From: Nodularia sp. NIES-3585
Lineage (GTDB): Bacteria > Cyanobacteriota > Cyanobacteriia > Cyanobacteriales > Nostocaceae
DNA: 57,481 bases
Direction of reading: 5' to 3'
NCBI RefSeq assembly: GCF_002218065.1
Contig: NZ_BDUB01000001.1
Location: 5,425,039 to 5,482,519 of the forward strand
The position numbers and the translations under genes are program-made. The notes under the pieces are model-generated. The model saw only the letters and a list, made by a program, of their open reading frames with translations, did no database searches and had not been told where the DNA came from. Shown here in pieces: positions 44,914 to 54,000 of the stretch (its first letter is position 1; each line of letters opens with the position of its first letter).

Positions 44914-45870
44914 TTAGCCAGCCCAAATTTTATCCAACACTGTTTGGGGTGAAATATCTGCCATTTGGCCTGTGGGTGATTTAATCGCCAGAAATTTATC
45001 ACTTTTCGGCAACAACTTTGCTGGGTCTGTGGGACCAAATAGGGCGATAGTATAAGTTTGCACTGCCACACTTAAGTGAAGTAGTGGATCATCAGTTGAT
45101 AACATCAAACTTGCACCGCCAATCATGGCAGCTAATTTGCCAATATTATCAGGAGAAGTCACTTTAATACCTGGGGTTCTTTCCAGGAGCGATCGCCTAA
45201 TTTGCTCATTTTCAGATCCTTGAATCACCACCACAGGCAAATCCGGCTGCTTGTGTTGACATTCCTGAATAATTTGCTGCCAATTTTCCACAGGGTAAAG
45301 TTTATCCACACCTGTTGGAGATCCCTCACTAGCACCAGCATGAATCAATATGTAGCCTGTTTCATTTACCCCCAAGCGTTTTTGTTCATTTTGTGACCAT
45401 TCAATATCTGGTTTTGGTACATTCACTGCTAACTCTGGGCAAGGAGTTTTAATTCCAAAGGGTTGCAGCAAGTCGTGGTATAATGCCGCCACATACTTGT
45501 TTGGTTTGAATGGTACAGAATCAGTGAGAAAAACTGCTCCTTTGCCTTTGTAGCCAACGCGGGTAGGAATTCCCGTTAACCAGAGTAAAAGACCCATTAA
45601 CCAGCTTTGCCCAAAAGTGATGACGGCATCATACTCGCGATCGCGAATCGTGCCTACGAAATTGCTCCAATCCGCCAGACTGTTGCGGTCTTTATAATCA
45701 AAGGTCAGGACATCATTAACTGACTTGCTCACCCGATAGGCAGCCTTTGACCGGGGTTCCACAACGACATCTAACTGAGCGTTAGGGTAAGAACGCTTCA
45801 GATCATCTAGTGTCGGGAAGAAAAGAATTTGGTCGCCAATTCCACCAGGAACAAGGGCTACTACTCGCAT
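44914..45870 (-). CDS. Glycosyltransferase family 9 (heptosyltransferase-like)
   Basis: 318-aa GT-B glycosyltransferase of family 9 (ADP-heptose:LPS heptosyltransferase group). Motifs: MRVVALVPGGIGDQILFFPTLDDLK, AVITFGQSWLMGLLLWLTG, YILIHAGASEGSP (sugar-nucleotide loop), and LSTDDPLLHLSVAVQTYTIALFGPTDP. Likely acts on LPS core or exopolysaccharide at the cytoplasmic membrane face; donor unknown. Convergent with devA (40 bp apart). Confidence 0.88.
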   Translation of the reverse strand: MRVVALVPGGIGDQILFFPTLDDLKRSYPNAQLDVVVEPRSKAAYRVSKSVNDVLTFDYKDRNSLADWSNFVGTIRDREYDAVITFGQSWLMGLLLWLTGIPTRVGYKGKGAVFLTDSVPFKPNKYVAALYHDLLQPFGIKTPCPELAVNVPKPDIEWSQNEQKRLGVNETGYILIHAGASEGSPTGVDKLYPVENWQQIIQECQHKQPDLPVVVIQGSENEQIRRSLLERTPGIKVTSPDNIGKLAAMIGGASLMLSTDDPLLHLSVAVQTYTIALFGPTDPAKLLPKSDKFLAIKSPTGQMADISPQTVLDKIWAG

Positions 45871-45978
45871 AATATTTATTGACGCGTACTCGCTCTTAAT
45901 TTTAGGTGAATATAGTCATTAGTTATTGCTCAAACAATTTTAGATTTTAGATTTGGGATTTTAGATTTGGGATTTTAA

Positions 45979-46057
45979 ATTGACCCCCTGATCAAGTAGG
46001 ACAACAAAATTCCAACTCCCTCTCCTTACTAAGGAGAGGGTTGGGGTGAGGTTCTAT
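45979..46057. repeat. Left arm of the 79-bp inverted repeat flanking ispD
   Basis: Begins ATTGACCCCCTGATCAAG and ends GGTGAGGTTCTAT. Its reverse complement is found at 46779-46857 with 3 mismatches in 79. The interior holds CCCTCTCCTTACTAAGGAGA, itself a palindrome. Flanked outward by TTTAGATTTGGGATTTT-like AT repeats. Confidence 0.95.
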
Positions 46058-46095
46058 ATTATTGGTTATTAGTCGTTAATTGCTTGAGGTTTTCT

Positions 46096-46782
46096 GTGTA
46101 TTTACTTATTCCAGCGGCGGGAATCGGCAAAAGAATGGGAGGAACCCGTAACAAACTCCTCTTAGAAGTGCGATCGCAAGCCATCATTGCTTGGACTCTC
46201 AAAGCGGCGGCAGCAGCCAGTAAAATTAAGTGGATCGGGATTATTTCTCAACCCTGTGATTGGACTGAGTTTAAAGAAATTATCGCTGATTTAAATGTGA
46301 CTAAACCAGTGGAATTTATTGCTGGTGGTTCCACCCGTCAAGAATCGGTTTACAACGGCTTGCAGGCGCTTCCAGATACCGCAGAACACGTATTAATTCA
46401 CGATGGCGCTCGATGTTTAGCCACACCAGATTTACTCGATTCCTGCGCTGAAGCTATTCGCCAATGTTCTGGTTTAATTGCGGCTGTACCTGTGAAAGAT
46501 ACAATCAAAGTTGTGGATGATCATGGCATCATTCAAAGCACACCCGACCGACGGCAATTGTGGGCGGCACAAACACCCCAAGGGTTTAATGTCAAGTTAT
46601 TGAAAGAATGTCACGCCCAAGGTGTGCGTCAGGGTTGGGAAGTCACAGATGATGCGGCTTTATTTGAAAGATGCGGTATTGAAGTCCAAATTGTCCCCGG
46701 AGAAGAGACTAATTTAAAAATTACCACTCCTCAAGATTTAGCGATCGCGGAATTTATCCTCAGCAACCGAGAATGGGGATAG
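46096..46782 (+). CDS. ispD: 2-C-methyl-D-erythritol 4-phosphate cytidylyltransferase
   Basis: 228-aa enzyme of the MEP isoprenoid pathway, transferring CMP to MEP in the cytoplasm. Motifs: LLIPAAGIGKRMGG (nucleotide loop), RNKLLLEV, GGSTRQESVYNGLQ, VLIHDGARCL, and VPVKDTIK with QTPQGF near the C-terminal half. The long frame opens with TTG 46084 (MRFSVYLLIP); GTG 46096 gives MYLLIPAAG as in relatives and was chosen. Its stop codon lies inside the right arm of a 79-bp inverted repeat; the left arm ends 38 bp upstream of the start. Confidence 0.93.
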   Translation: MYLLIPAAGIGKRMGGTRNKLLLEVRSQAIIAWTLKAAAAASKIKWIGIISQPCDWTEFKEIIADLNVTKPVEFIAGGSTRQESVYNGLQALPDTAEHVLIHDGARCLATPDLLDSCAEAIRQCSGLIAAVPVKDTIKVVDDHGIIQSTPDRRQLWAAQTPQGFNVKLLKECHAQGVRQGWEVTDDAALFERCGIEVQIVPGEETNLKITTPQDLAIAEFILSNREWG

Positions 46783-46857
46783 AACCTCACCCCAGCCCTC
46801 TCCTTAGTAAGGAGAGGGAGCCGGAATTTTGTTGTCCTACTTGATCAGGGGGTCAAT
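46779..46857. repeat. Right arm of the 79-bp inverted repeat flanking ispD
   Basis: Begins ATAGAACCTCACCCCAGCCC, overlapping the last base of codon 228 and the TAG stop of ispD, and ends GGGGGTCAAT. Matches the left arm in inverted orientation, 76 of 79. It is followed by AAAATCT heptamers (46861-46891). Confidence 0.95.
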
Positions 46858-46860
46858 CCA

Positions 46861-46891
46861 AAATCTAAAATCTAAAATCTAAAATCTAAAA
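46861..46891. repeat. Heptamer array (AAAATCT)n
   Basis: AAAATCT repeated about four times just before the scpB start. Related degenerate copies occur at 45945-45980 on the other flank of ispD and at 33930-33960. Confidence 0.85.
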
Positions 46892-46895
46892 TTGT

Positions 46896-47435
46896 ATGAC
46901 TACAGCAACAAAGATAGAAGCGATTCTGTATTTAAAAGGTAAGCCCTTGTCCCTGAGCGAAATTGCCGAGTATGCAGCGTGCGATCGCGCCACAGTGGAA
47001 GAAGGCATAATGGAATTAATGGATAATTATGCTCACAGAGACAGTGCTTTAGAAGTCGTAGAAACTCCCACTGGTTATAGTTTGCAGCTGCGCTCTGATT
47101 TTCATGACTTGGTACAAACCCTGATTCCTGTAGAATTAGGCTTGGGAGCATTGCGGACTTTAGCTGCGATCGCACTACATAATCCCATACTCCAAACTGA
47201 TTTAATTGAACTGCGTGGTTCAGGAGTATATCAACACGTCCCGGAACTGGTGGAACTCGGTTTTGTGCGGAAACGCCGAGACAATGAGTCTCGCTCCTAC
47301 TCGCTACAAGTTACACCGAAATTTCATCAGTATTTCCAAATTGAACAACTGCCCCAACTACTAGAATACAGTCACAAGGAAGAACAACTAGAATTAGACC
47401 TGACACCCAAAGAAGAAATAAAACCTGCTAGTTAA
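46896..47435 (+). CDS. scpB: Segregation and condensation protein ScpB
   Basis: 179-aa winged-helix protein of the SMC-ScpA-ScpB condensin complex, acting in chromosome segregation. Two winged helices are visible: TKIEAILYLKGKPLSLSEIAEYAACDR with VVETPTGYSLQLRSDFHDLV, and LRTLAAIALHNPILQTDLIELRGSGVYQHVPELVELGFVRKRR. A charged C-terminal tail ends EEQLELDLTPKEEIK. The heptamer array leaves no conventional ribosome site upstream of the ATG. scpA is not in the window. Confidence 0.93.
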   Translation: MTTATKIEAILYLKGKPLSLSEIAEYAACDRATVEEGIMELMDNYAHRDSALEVVETPTGYSLQLRSDFHDLVQTLIPVELGLGALRTLAAIALHNPILQTDLIELRGSGVYQHVPELVELGFVRKRRDNESRSYSLQVTPKFHQYFQIEQLPQLLEYSHKEEQLELDLTPKEEIKPAS

Positions 47436-47592
47436 ACAAAATCTCATCCACAAAAGTTTTTTATGCATAATTTCTCGGTTGTAGACATAGACTGGGCTTT
47501 CCTAGATTAAAGTCCAACCTATACCAATAAAGAATGCACTACCCTTGTACTATGGTTTAGAGTAGAATCAGCAACTAAGCTAAAATTTGCCC

Positions 47593-47940
47593 ATGGTGTT
47601 TGACCCTGACTTTTTGAATGATAACTCCGAGGAAAATCCCAATCAGCTTCTGAACGACCATTTTGAGGACAATCCGAATCAGTTACTCAAATATTTACAG
47701 CATCAGCCTCCTGAAGTTCTAGCCCGTGTCGCCCAGTCCGTCAGCCCGGAAATTAAGCATATAATTTCGCAAAACGTCCAAGGGCTAGTGGGAATGCTCC
47801 CCGCAGAAAATTTCAACGTGCAAATTACCACAGATAGGGATAATTTAGCTGGGCTTTTAGCATCGGCGATGATGACGGGATACTTCCTCCGCCAGATGGA
47901 ACAAAGAATGCAGTTAGACCATTTGTCTAATAATCATTAG
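47593..47940 (+). CDS. DUF760 family protein
   Basis: 115-aa cyanobacterial/plastid-type conserved protein. Core pattern LLKYLQHQPPEVLARVAQSV, ISQNVQGLVGMLP and LAGLLASAMMTGYFLRQMEQRM is typical of DUF760, of unknown function. The N-terminus contains a duplication, NSEENPNQLLNDHFEDNPNQ, absent from the core family. A TTG at 47587 opens the frame, but ATG 47593 is the likelier start. Confidence 0.85.
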   Translation: MVFDPDFLNDNSEENPNQLLNDHFEDNPNQLLKYLQHQPPEVLARVAQSVSPEIKHIISQNVQGLVGMLPAENFNVQITTDRDNLAGLLASAMMTGYFLRQMEQRMQLDHLSNNH

Positions 47941-47952
47941 TCAATAGCACAA

Positions 47953-49179
47953 CTACTTCTGATCAGGATAGGAGCCTGATTCCACTTTCAAAGTTTGGAC
48001 ATTACCATTGCGGTTAACTTCAATTTCCAGCATATCTCCAACTGTGCCAGATTCTACCAGCTTCTGGACTAGGGCTGCTATTTTGACTGGTTTACCATTG
48101 ATTTTTTGAATCACGTCTCCAGGAAGCAGCCCCGATTCTTCTGCTGGCGAATTTTCCATAACTCCCGAAATCACAACACCCGTTTTCGGCTGAATGTTGA
48201 GATTTTTTTCTTGATTAAGCTCTCGTCTTTTAGTGGGAGATAAATCTGTCATAATAATCCCCAAGAAGGGATGTTCTGCACGTCCTTTGGTAAATAGTTC
48301 ATTAGCAATACGAGCAGCCGTTTCAATCGGAATAGCAAAGCCCAATCCTTGAGCATCGGCGCGGATAGCAGTGTTAATCCCAATAACTTCACCTTGGGCG
48401 TTTAACAAAGGGCCGCCAGAGTTACCAGGATTAATAGCTGCATCAGTTTGGATAAAACTAACCCGCTTATCTGGGACACCAACTTGAGCGCTGGTGCGAC
48501 CAGTAGCGCTGATAATGCCGATAGTGACAGTATTATCTAAACCTAAAGGATTGCCAATAGCGATCGCCCATTGTCCTGGGATTAAATTTTCCGAATTGCC
48601 TAATTTGACTGTGGGCAATTTATTTTGAGGAATTTTCACCACTGCAACATCTGTCATGGAATCAACTCCCACCACTCTGCCCTTAAAAGTCCGACCATCT
48701 TTGAGAGTCACTTGCACTGTATCTGTATCCGCCACCACATGAGCATTAGTCAGCAATAGTCCATTTTCGCTCAAAATAAATCCTGACCCTGTACCGCGCT
48801 CAATTCGTTCTCTAGGGATTGGTTGCTCATCATCTCCAAAAAATCGCCGCAAGAGGGGATTTTTCAAAGCCTCTGAAATCGGATTAGCCACTTTACGAGT
48901 AGCATTAATCCGTACTACTGCCGGTCCGACTTTCTGCACTGCTGAGGCAATAAAATTCAGGTTATCACCCCTAGCAGCGCCAATAGCTCCGCCCACAGGA
49001 TGAGGAACCACAGACTCTGGAGGTGATGCCACCGTAACATTTCTTAATTCTTTAAAGGAGCGATTGTGTGGCAAAAGATAACTACTGCCCAACACACCTG
49101 CACCACTACCAATCGTCAGTAGAGATAGATAAATAGCTAGTTGCTTTAAAGGTAAATTCATAATCATTAGGTTCAACAC
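47953..49179 (-). CDS. HtrA/DegQ-type serine protease (HhoA/HhoB/HtrA family)
   Basis: 408-aa trypsin-like protease with one PDZ domain. N-terminal transmembrane or signal helix (LKQLAIYLSLLTIGSGAGVL), protease with His147 (TNAHVV), Asp177 (MTDVAVV) and Ser254 (GNSGGP), numbered from the GTG at 49179, then PDZ (about 305-395; TGVVISGVMENSPAEESGLLP). Probably periplasmic or lumenal protein quality control. Start may instead be ATG 49167 or 49161. The 228-bp region upstream (49180-49407) is AT-rich with no recognised site. Confidence 0.94.
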   Translation of the reverse strand: MLNLMIMNLPLKQLAIYLSLLTIGSGAGVLGSSYLLPHNRSFKELRNVTVASPPESVVPHPVGGAIGAARGDNLNFIASAVQKVGPAVVRINATRKVANPISEALKNPLLRRFFGDDEQPIPRERIERGTGSGFILSENGLLLTNAHVVADTDTVQVTLKDGRTFKGRVVGVDSMTDVAVVKIPQNKLPTVKLGNSENLIPGQWAIAIGNPLGLDNTVTIGIISATGRTSAQVGVPDKRVSFIQTDAAINPGNSGGPLLNAQGEVIGINTAIRADAQGLGFAIPIETAARIANELFTKGRAEHPFLGIIMTDLSPTKRRELNQEKNLNIQPKTGVVISGVMENSPAEESGLLPGDVIQKINGKPVKIAALVQKLVESGTVGDMLEIEVNRNGNVQTLKVESGSYPDQK

Positions 49180-49407
49180 AGCAGTGCAGTTGCTAATTTC
49201 TAAGTGTAGTCAAGCAAACGCCAAGTGGACAGATAAATTTACATATAAAAAGACAAAATTTTCCCAAAAAATGGGGATCAGAGTCGAGACAAGGGTATAA
49301 GGGAGATGAACACAGATAAGTCTGTACATAAAAACTGGTGTATCTACCTCCCCACAACTTGATTCCCCCACTAAAATCTAAAGTTAGCGCTCTGTTGACT
49401 TTTATCT

Positions 49408-50286
49408 ATGACTTTTACCTATCGTCTACTTTTGCTCTGTAGCCTAGTTGGTACTGTTGGGTTAACAGCCACACCCATGAACTCGAAGAGCGCCCATGCA
49501 GCCGCTAGTTGTCCAACTCCAGCATTATCTCGCTTCCAGCGCCATCAAGTTAATCGTGGGGAAACTTTGGAGAGCATAGCACAGCGTTACAATCTCAGGC
49601 CGTCAACCCTAATCAATATGAATCCTTCGGTTAGGAACGGCAGCGTTACTGTTGGTAGTGAGCTGCAAATTCCTCCCTACAATGGGTTTGTTGTGGAAGT
49701 GCCTAGCGGACAAACTTGGCGACAGGTGGCAGAAAAATATGAAGTTCGTGCCGATGCATTGTTTGAAATTAATGGTTGCCAACAAGACCTCAGAGTTGTA
49801 TTTGTTCCAGGAGGAAATGTCTCACCCAGTCGCCCCATAACTGCTTCTCCCCCAGCTGCTGATAGTCAGCCTATATCCTTTACTGGCTATCCTTTGCAGT
49901 CAGCCGCAACTGTGTCACTTCCTTATGGGTGGCAGATTAATCCTACGACTGGTGAGGTATTTTTCCATAGTGGTGTGGATTTATTAGCTCCTGTGGGTAG
50001 TGCTGTACAAGCGATCGCTCCGGGAACTATAGTCTTTGCTAATGACCAAGGTACTTATGGCCAGTTGATTATTATTAATCACAGTGGCAATTTGCAAAGC
50101 CGTTACGCCCATCTTGGTGAGATTAAGGTTTCTATAGGTCAAAAAGTAAATCAAGGTGACTTACTGGGAACTGTGGGTAGGACTGGCGAGCCTACTGGAA
50201 GTCAGCCACACCTCCATTTTGAAATGCGTTCTAGCTCGGGTTTGGGTTGGGTGGCTGAAGATCCTAAAGGTTTTCTGAAACAGTGA
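49408..50286 (+). CDS. LysM and M23 peptidase protein
   Basis: 292-aa secreted cell-wall hydrolase-like protein. Signal peptide (LLLLCSLVGTVGLTATPM, AHAA), two LysM-like regions (RHQVNRGETLESIAQRYN and VEVPSGQTWRQVAEKYEVRAD), and a C-terminal M23 domain (FHSGVDLLAPVGSAVQAIAPG, HSGNLQSRYAHL, SQPHLHFEMR). The ligands HxxxD and HxH are intact, so it is probably an active endopeptidase or a cell-division type murein hydrolase. Divergent from the protease gene. Confidence 0.93.
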   Translation: MTFTYRLLLLCSLVGTVGLTATPMNSKSAHAAASCPTPALSRFQRHQVNRGETLESIAQRYNLRPSTLINMNPSVRNGSVTVGSELQIPPYNGFVVEVPSGQTWRQVAEKYEVRADALFEINGCQQDLRVVFVPGGNVSPSRPITASPPAADSQPISFTGYPLQSAATVSLPYGWQINPTTGEVFFHSGVDLLAPVGSAVQAIAPGTIVFANDQGTYGQLIIINHSGNLQSRYAHLGEIKVSIGQKVNQGDLLGTVGRTGEPTGSQPHLHFEMRSSSGLGWVAEDPKGFLKQ

Positions 50287-51041
50287 AGATTTTTTTAACG
50301 CAAAGGGGCGCTAAGGTGAGCGCAAAGGAACGCAGAGGCAATTTAAGGTAATGCGGAAGTCCCCACTTTCTATGTACCTATAGGGTGGGGATTCTGAGTG
50401 GGTGATCAGGATTGTATCTGGTATTGATTTTTTGCAAAGTTTCCTGTTCCCTTCATAAGCTATTCCCAATCAAAATAAATGCTCCCCAGTATTAAGGATG
50501 AGAATAAGCACTAGTAATTCCTTAGTCGATTGGACATTGGTAACTCCTAATCTTTATAGTAAACAGCCTGTTCAATCCTTATATACTTCTTGCAGTTATC
50601 CAGGTTATGCAAAAATACAAGAATAATCACAGTTTTCTCACCGAAACATTGGGTTTAAAGCCCCGTCAATTTATTGCATATCTATTACCCGGATGTTTCT
50701 TAACATTTGCGAAAGCGATAAGCCTGACGGCATAGCTTTGCCCATCGCTCACCAAATAGCAAAGCCTTAAACCTACGTTGTCAATTCTCAATAAAAGTGG
50801 GTTTTTAGCGATAACATCAAGGGCTGATTTGCCAAGTTCGTAATAATTTTGAATCCTTATGACCCTTGCAAAATAAAGGTTTCAAGACCTTTAATAATTT
50901 TGTGGGTAATGGATAAAATTTATTGCGCGGAGTATCAACCCAAGATCAAAAGCAACCTCTGCATTGGGGTTTTGGCATCATCAAAAATCGTCTTCATGCT
51001 TCAAATCAGCAACCCCAAAGTTTGGCTATTTCAGCAGATGT
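50287..51041. other. 755-bp spacer beyond the biosynthetic cluster
   Basis: Separates the M23 gene from the AT-ACP-aminotransferase gene; the two converge here. It contains a heptamer-like repeat ACGCAAAGGGGCGCTAAGGT / GAGCGCAAAGGAACGCAGAG (50299-50339), and a degenerate palindrome around GCGATAAGCCTGACGGCATAG and TTTGCCCATCGC (50715-50749). A 124-codon plus-strand frame (50849-51223) overlaps the cluster gene antisense and is not called. No terminator was identified. Confidence 0.55.
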
Positions 51042-54000
51042 TTATTTGGGCAAGAATCCTCCAGAGCGCAACTCCTCTACACTATCCTTTACAGCCTGAA
51101 TCAGATAATCAATATCTTCATCTGTATGTGCTGTGGAGAGAAAACAGTTACGCCCTTCCCAAATATAAACACCCTTTACGAGTAGGTGGTAGAATAACAA
51201 ATCTAAATTTCCTGAAAAGGTAAAGCGAAACAGCGAGCCAAAATAGATGATCTGGATAGGTACGTTTTCTTGATCAAAATAAGCGTTAAGTGTTGCAGCT
51301 AACTCTGATGTGCGCTGATTTAACTGCTGCTGTAGGGTAGCACCTTGAGTCTTGATATACTTAAGTACCGAAAGTGCAGCAGCCATGCCTAGGTGGTTTT
51401 TGTTGAAAGTTCCAGCGAAGAATGTCTTTTCCGTTTGAGGATAGGAAGCATCTCCGTAGTTCCACAAACCACCGTCGATTCCATTCATGTAGGTAGCTTT
51501 ACCAGCTACAACCCCAATCGGCATTCCTCCACCAAGAATCTTGCCATAAGTGGCTATGTCTGCCTGAATGCCAAACCAAGCCTGCGCTCCATTTGGATCG
51601 ATGCGGAAGCCTGTAAGAACTTCATCAAAGATGAGCGCACATCCTGCTGCTTCGGTCAATTGCCTTAATTGTAGTAAAAACTCCTTAGGTTGTAGATGGG
51701 GTTGACGACTCTGCACAGGCTCAACCAATACGGCAGCTAATTCATGACCACAAGCTTGCAAAATCTTCAGCGATTCGGGATTTCCATAATCGAGAACCAA
51801 AACATCTTGAACTATGTGCTGAGATACTCCCAGAGCCATCGGCACGCCAGTCATCTGCCCATTTAGCGCTGTAGCTAAAACTCCATCAAAATGACCATGA
51901 TAAGAACCAGCAAATAGAGCTATCTTGGAACGACCTGTGGCAGTGCGTGCCAGACGTAGCGCTGTCATAACTGCTTCTGTGCCTGAATTACAGAAAGTGA
52001 CGCGCTCCATGCTAGTCAGTTCACAAATTAATTGGGCGACTTCTCCCGCCAGATTTGACTGTGGTCCGATTTGTAGACCCATCTCCATCTGCTCTTGTAC
52101 AGCTTTAGTAATAAAAGATGGAGCATGACCAAACAGAAGCACCCCAAATCCCATTGTGATGTCTACATATTCGTTACCATCTATATCCCAAAATTTAGAG
52201 CCTTGTCCTCGTTCGCCAATAATGGGATAAACCATTTCCTTAGTAGAAAGGCGAAATCCTGCTACAGCTCTACTGTCTGCTATAACTGGACGATAGGTTT
52301 GCGATCGCTCTTTTGATTTTTGAGTCCGTTGGTTATAAAGAGCAATCAATGCTTCTAGATGTTGTTGTTGCTGTTGGCTTAGACCTTCTATTAAATTAGC
52401 AGAATGTAAAGATGCTTTTTCAGAAATTGCTTGAGATTTAACCTGAATTTGAGAATTTAAATATGATGTAATAACGTCTTTTTGTTGGTTATTTTCCGTA
52501 ACAGGAACAATAGGTGTTTTTGTTTGAGAACTACTTGGAGCTTTTCCATTCTTAGATGATAATAAATTGTTTGTAGAGAAGCCGTTCTTTTGCAAGAATT
52601 CCAACTGCTGAGACACAACTTGTGACATACTTTGAGATATGACTTCTAGCTGCTGCCTCATAATTCGTTCCAAGCCAGTCTCTGATGTTATTTCTCCTTT
52701 TTCTCCATCCTGTCTACTAAAAATAGGTGGCTTTGCAACTGTGAAAGGTCTATTGGGTTGAGTTTGTTGCTGCACTTTTAGTTCAGGCTCAGACTCAACT
52801 TCTGGCGAATCGGCAATACTCAATTCTGGCGATAAATTTTGATAAATGTAGGTTGCTAGGGCATCAATGTTTGGTAACTCTTCAAAGAATTGACGAATAC
52901 TAATTTTGAACCCATAAGTACTTTCAATAGCTCGTACAGCATCCATCAGAGCTATTGAATCAGCCCCCATTTCTAGGAAAGAAGCATAAAGCCCCACGTC
53001 ATCTGGCTCCGCTTTAAGCAAATTCGCTACCAGGGAACGCAATTGGAAAACAATTGTGTCTCTTTGCTTTTCTGTAGAGGGGGTAGTCACTGCAAATTTG
53101 TTTTCCTGTTCACTCAATGTGTTATTCTTATAATTGTCTTGCTTGTCAGTAAATTTATTCTCATTCATAGAGAAATTTTCAAACCAATAACTTTTTCTTT
53201 GAAAAGGGTAAGTCGGCAGTGACAAAACTTTTCGTAAGTAGCCCTCATCAAATCCCATCCAGTTGATATCTGCTCCTCGTACATAAAGGGCTGATAAGCT
53301 TAAAAGTAATGAATGCCAATCATCCTTTACTTGGGTTAAAGAAGATAACCAAGTTGCTGTTTCTTCCGGCTGACAACGTTTACCTAAACTTGAAAGAATG
53401 GCTTTTGGACCGATTTCTAAAAATAGCTCATAACCCTCCTCAAATAAGGTATTCATGCCCGTCGTAAATTTCACCGTTTCTCTAGTTTGGCGAAGCCAAT
53501 AGCTAGCATCTAGAACCTGTCCAGGTAGCATTATCTCACCATTTAAATTGGAAATTAGTGGGATTTGCAAAGCTTTAAACTGAATCTGCTTCGCCTGTTG
53601 TTCAAATGCATCCAACATTTGTTCCACGACGGGAGAGTGAAAGGCATGAGAAACTCTTAAACGTCTAGTTTCAACTCCTTCTGTTGCTAGAATAGCCACG
53701 ACTGCTTCTATTGCTCGACTTACACCGGAAATGACAATATTCCTCGGACCATTAATCGCGGCAATCGAGATATCTTGCAAATAGGGTTGAATGACTGATT
53801 GCACTACTACCTCATCGGCAAACACAACTACCATCTCACCCTGTTCTGGAAGTGCTTGCATAAGGCTGGCTCGTTTAGCTATCAGCTTGAGTCCCTCTTC
53901 CAAGTTAAAAGCCCCTGCGACACAAGCAGCCACATATTCGCCGACACTATGACCCATGACGACAGAAGGTTTTATACCCCAAGACCGCCATAACTCTGTT

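Noticed and set aside
50849-51223. 124-codon plus-strand frame at the end of the biosynthetic cluster
   Set aside because: Its second half is antisense to the aminotransferase domain and the first half lies in spacer DNA; no domain or ribosome site supports it.
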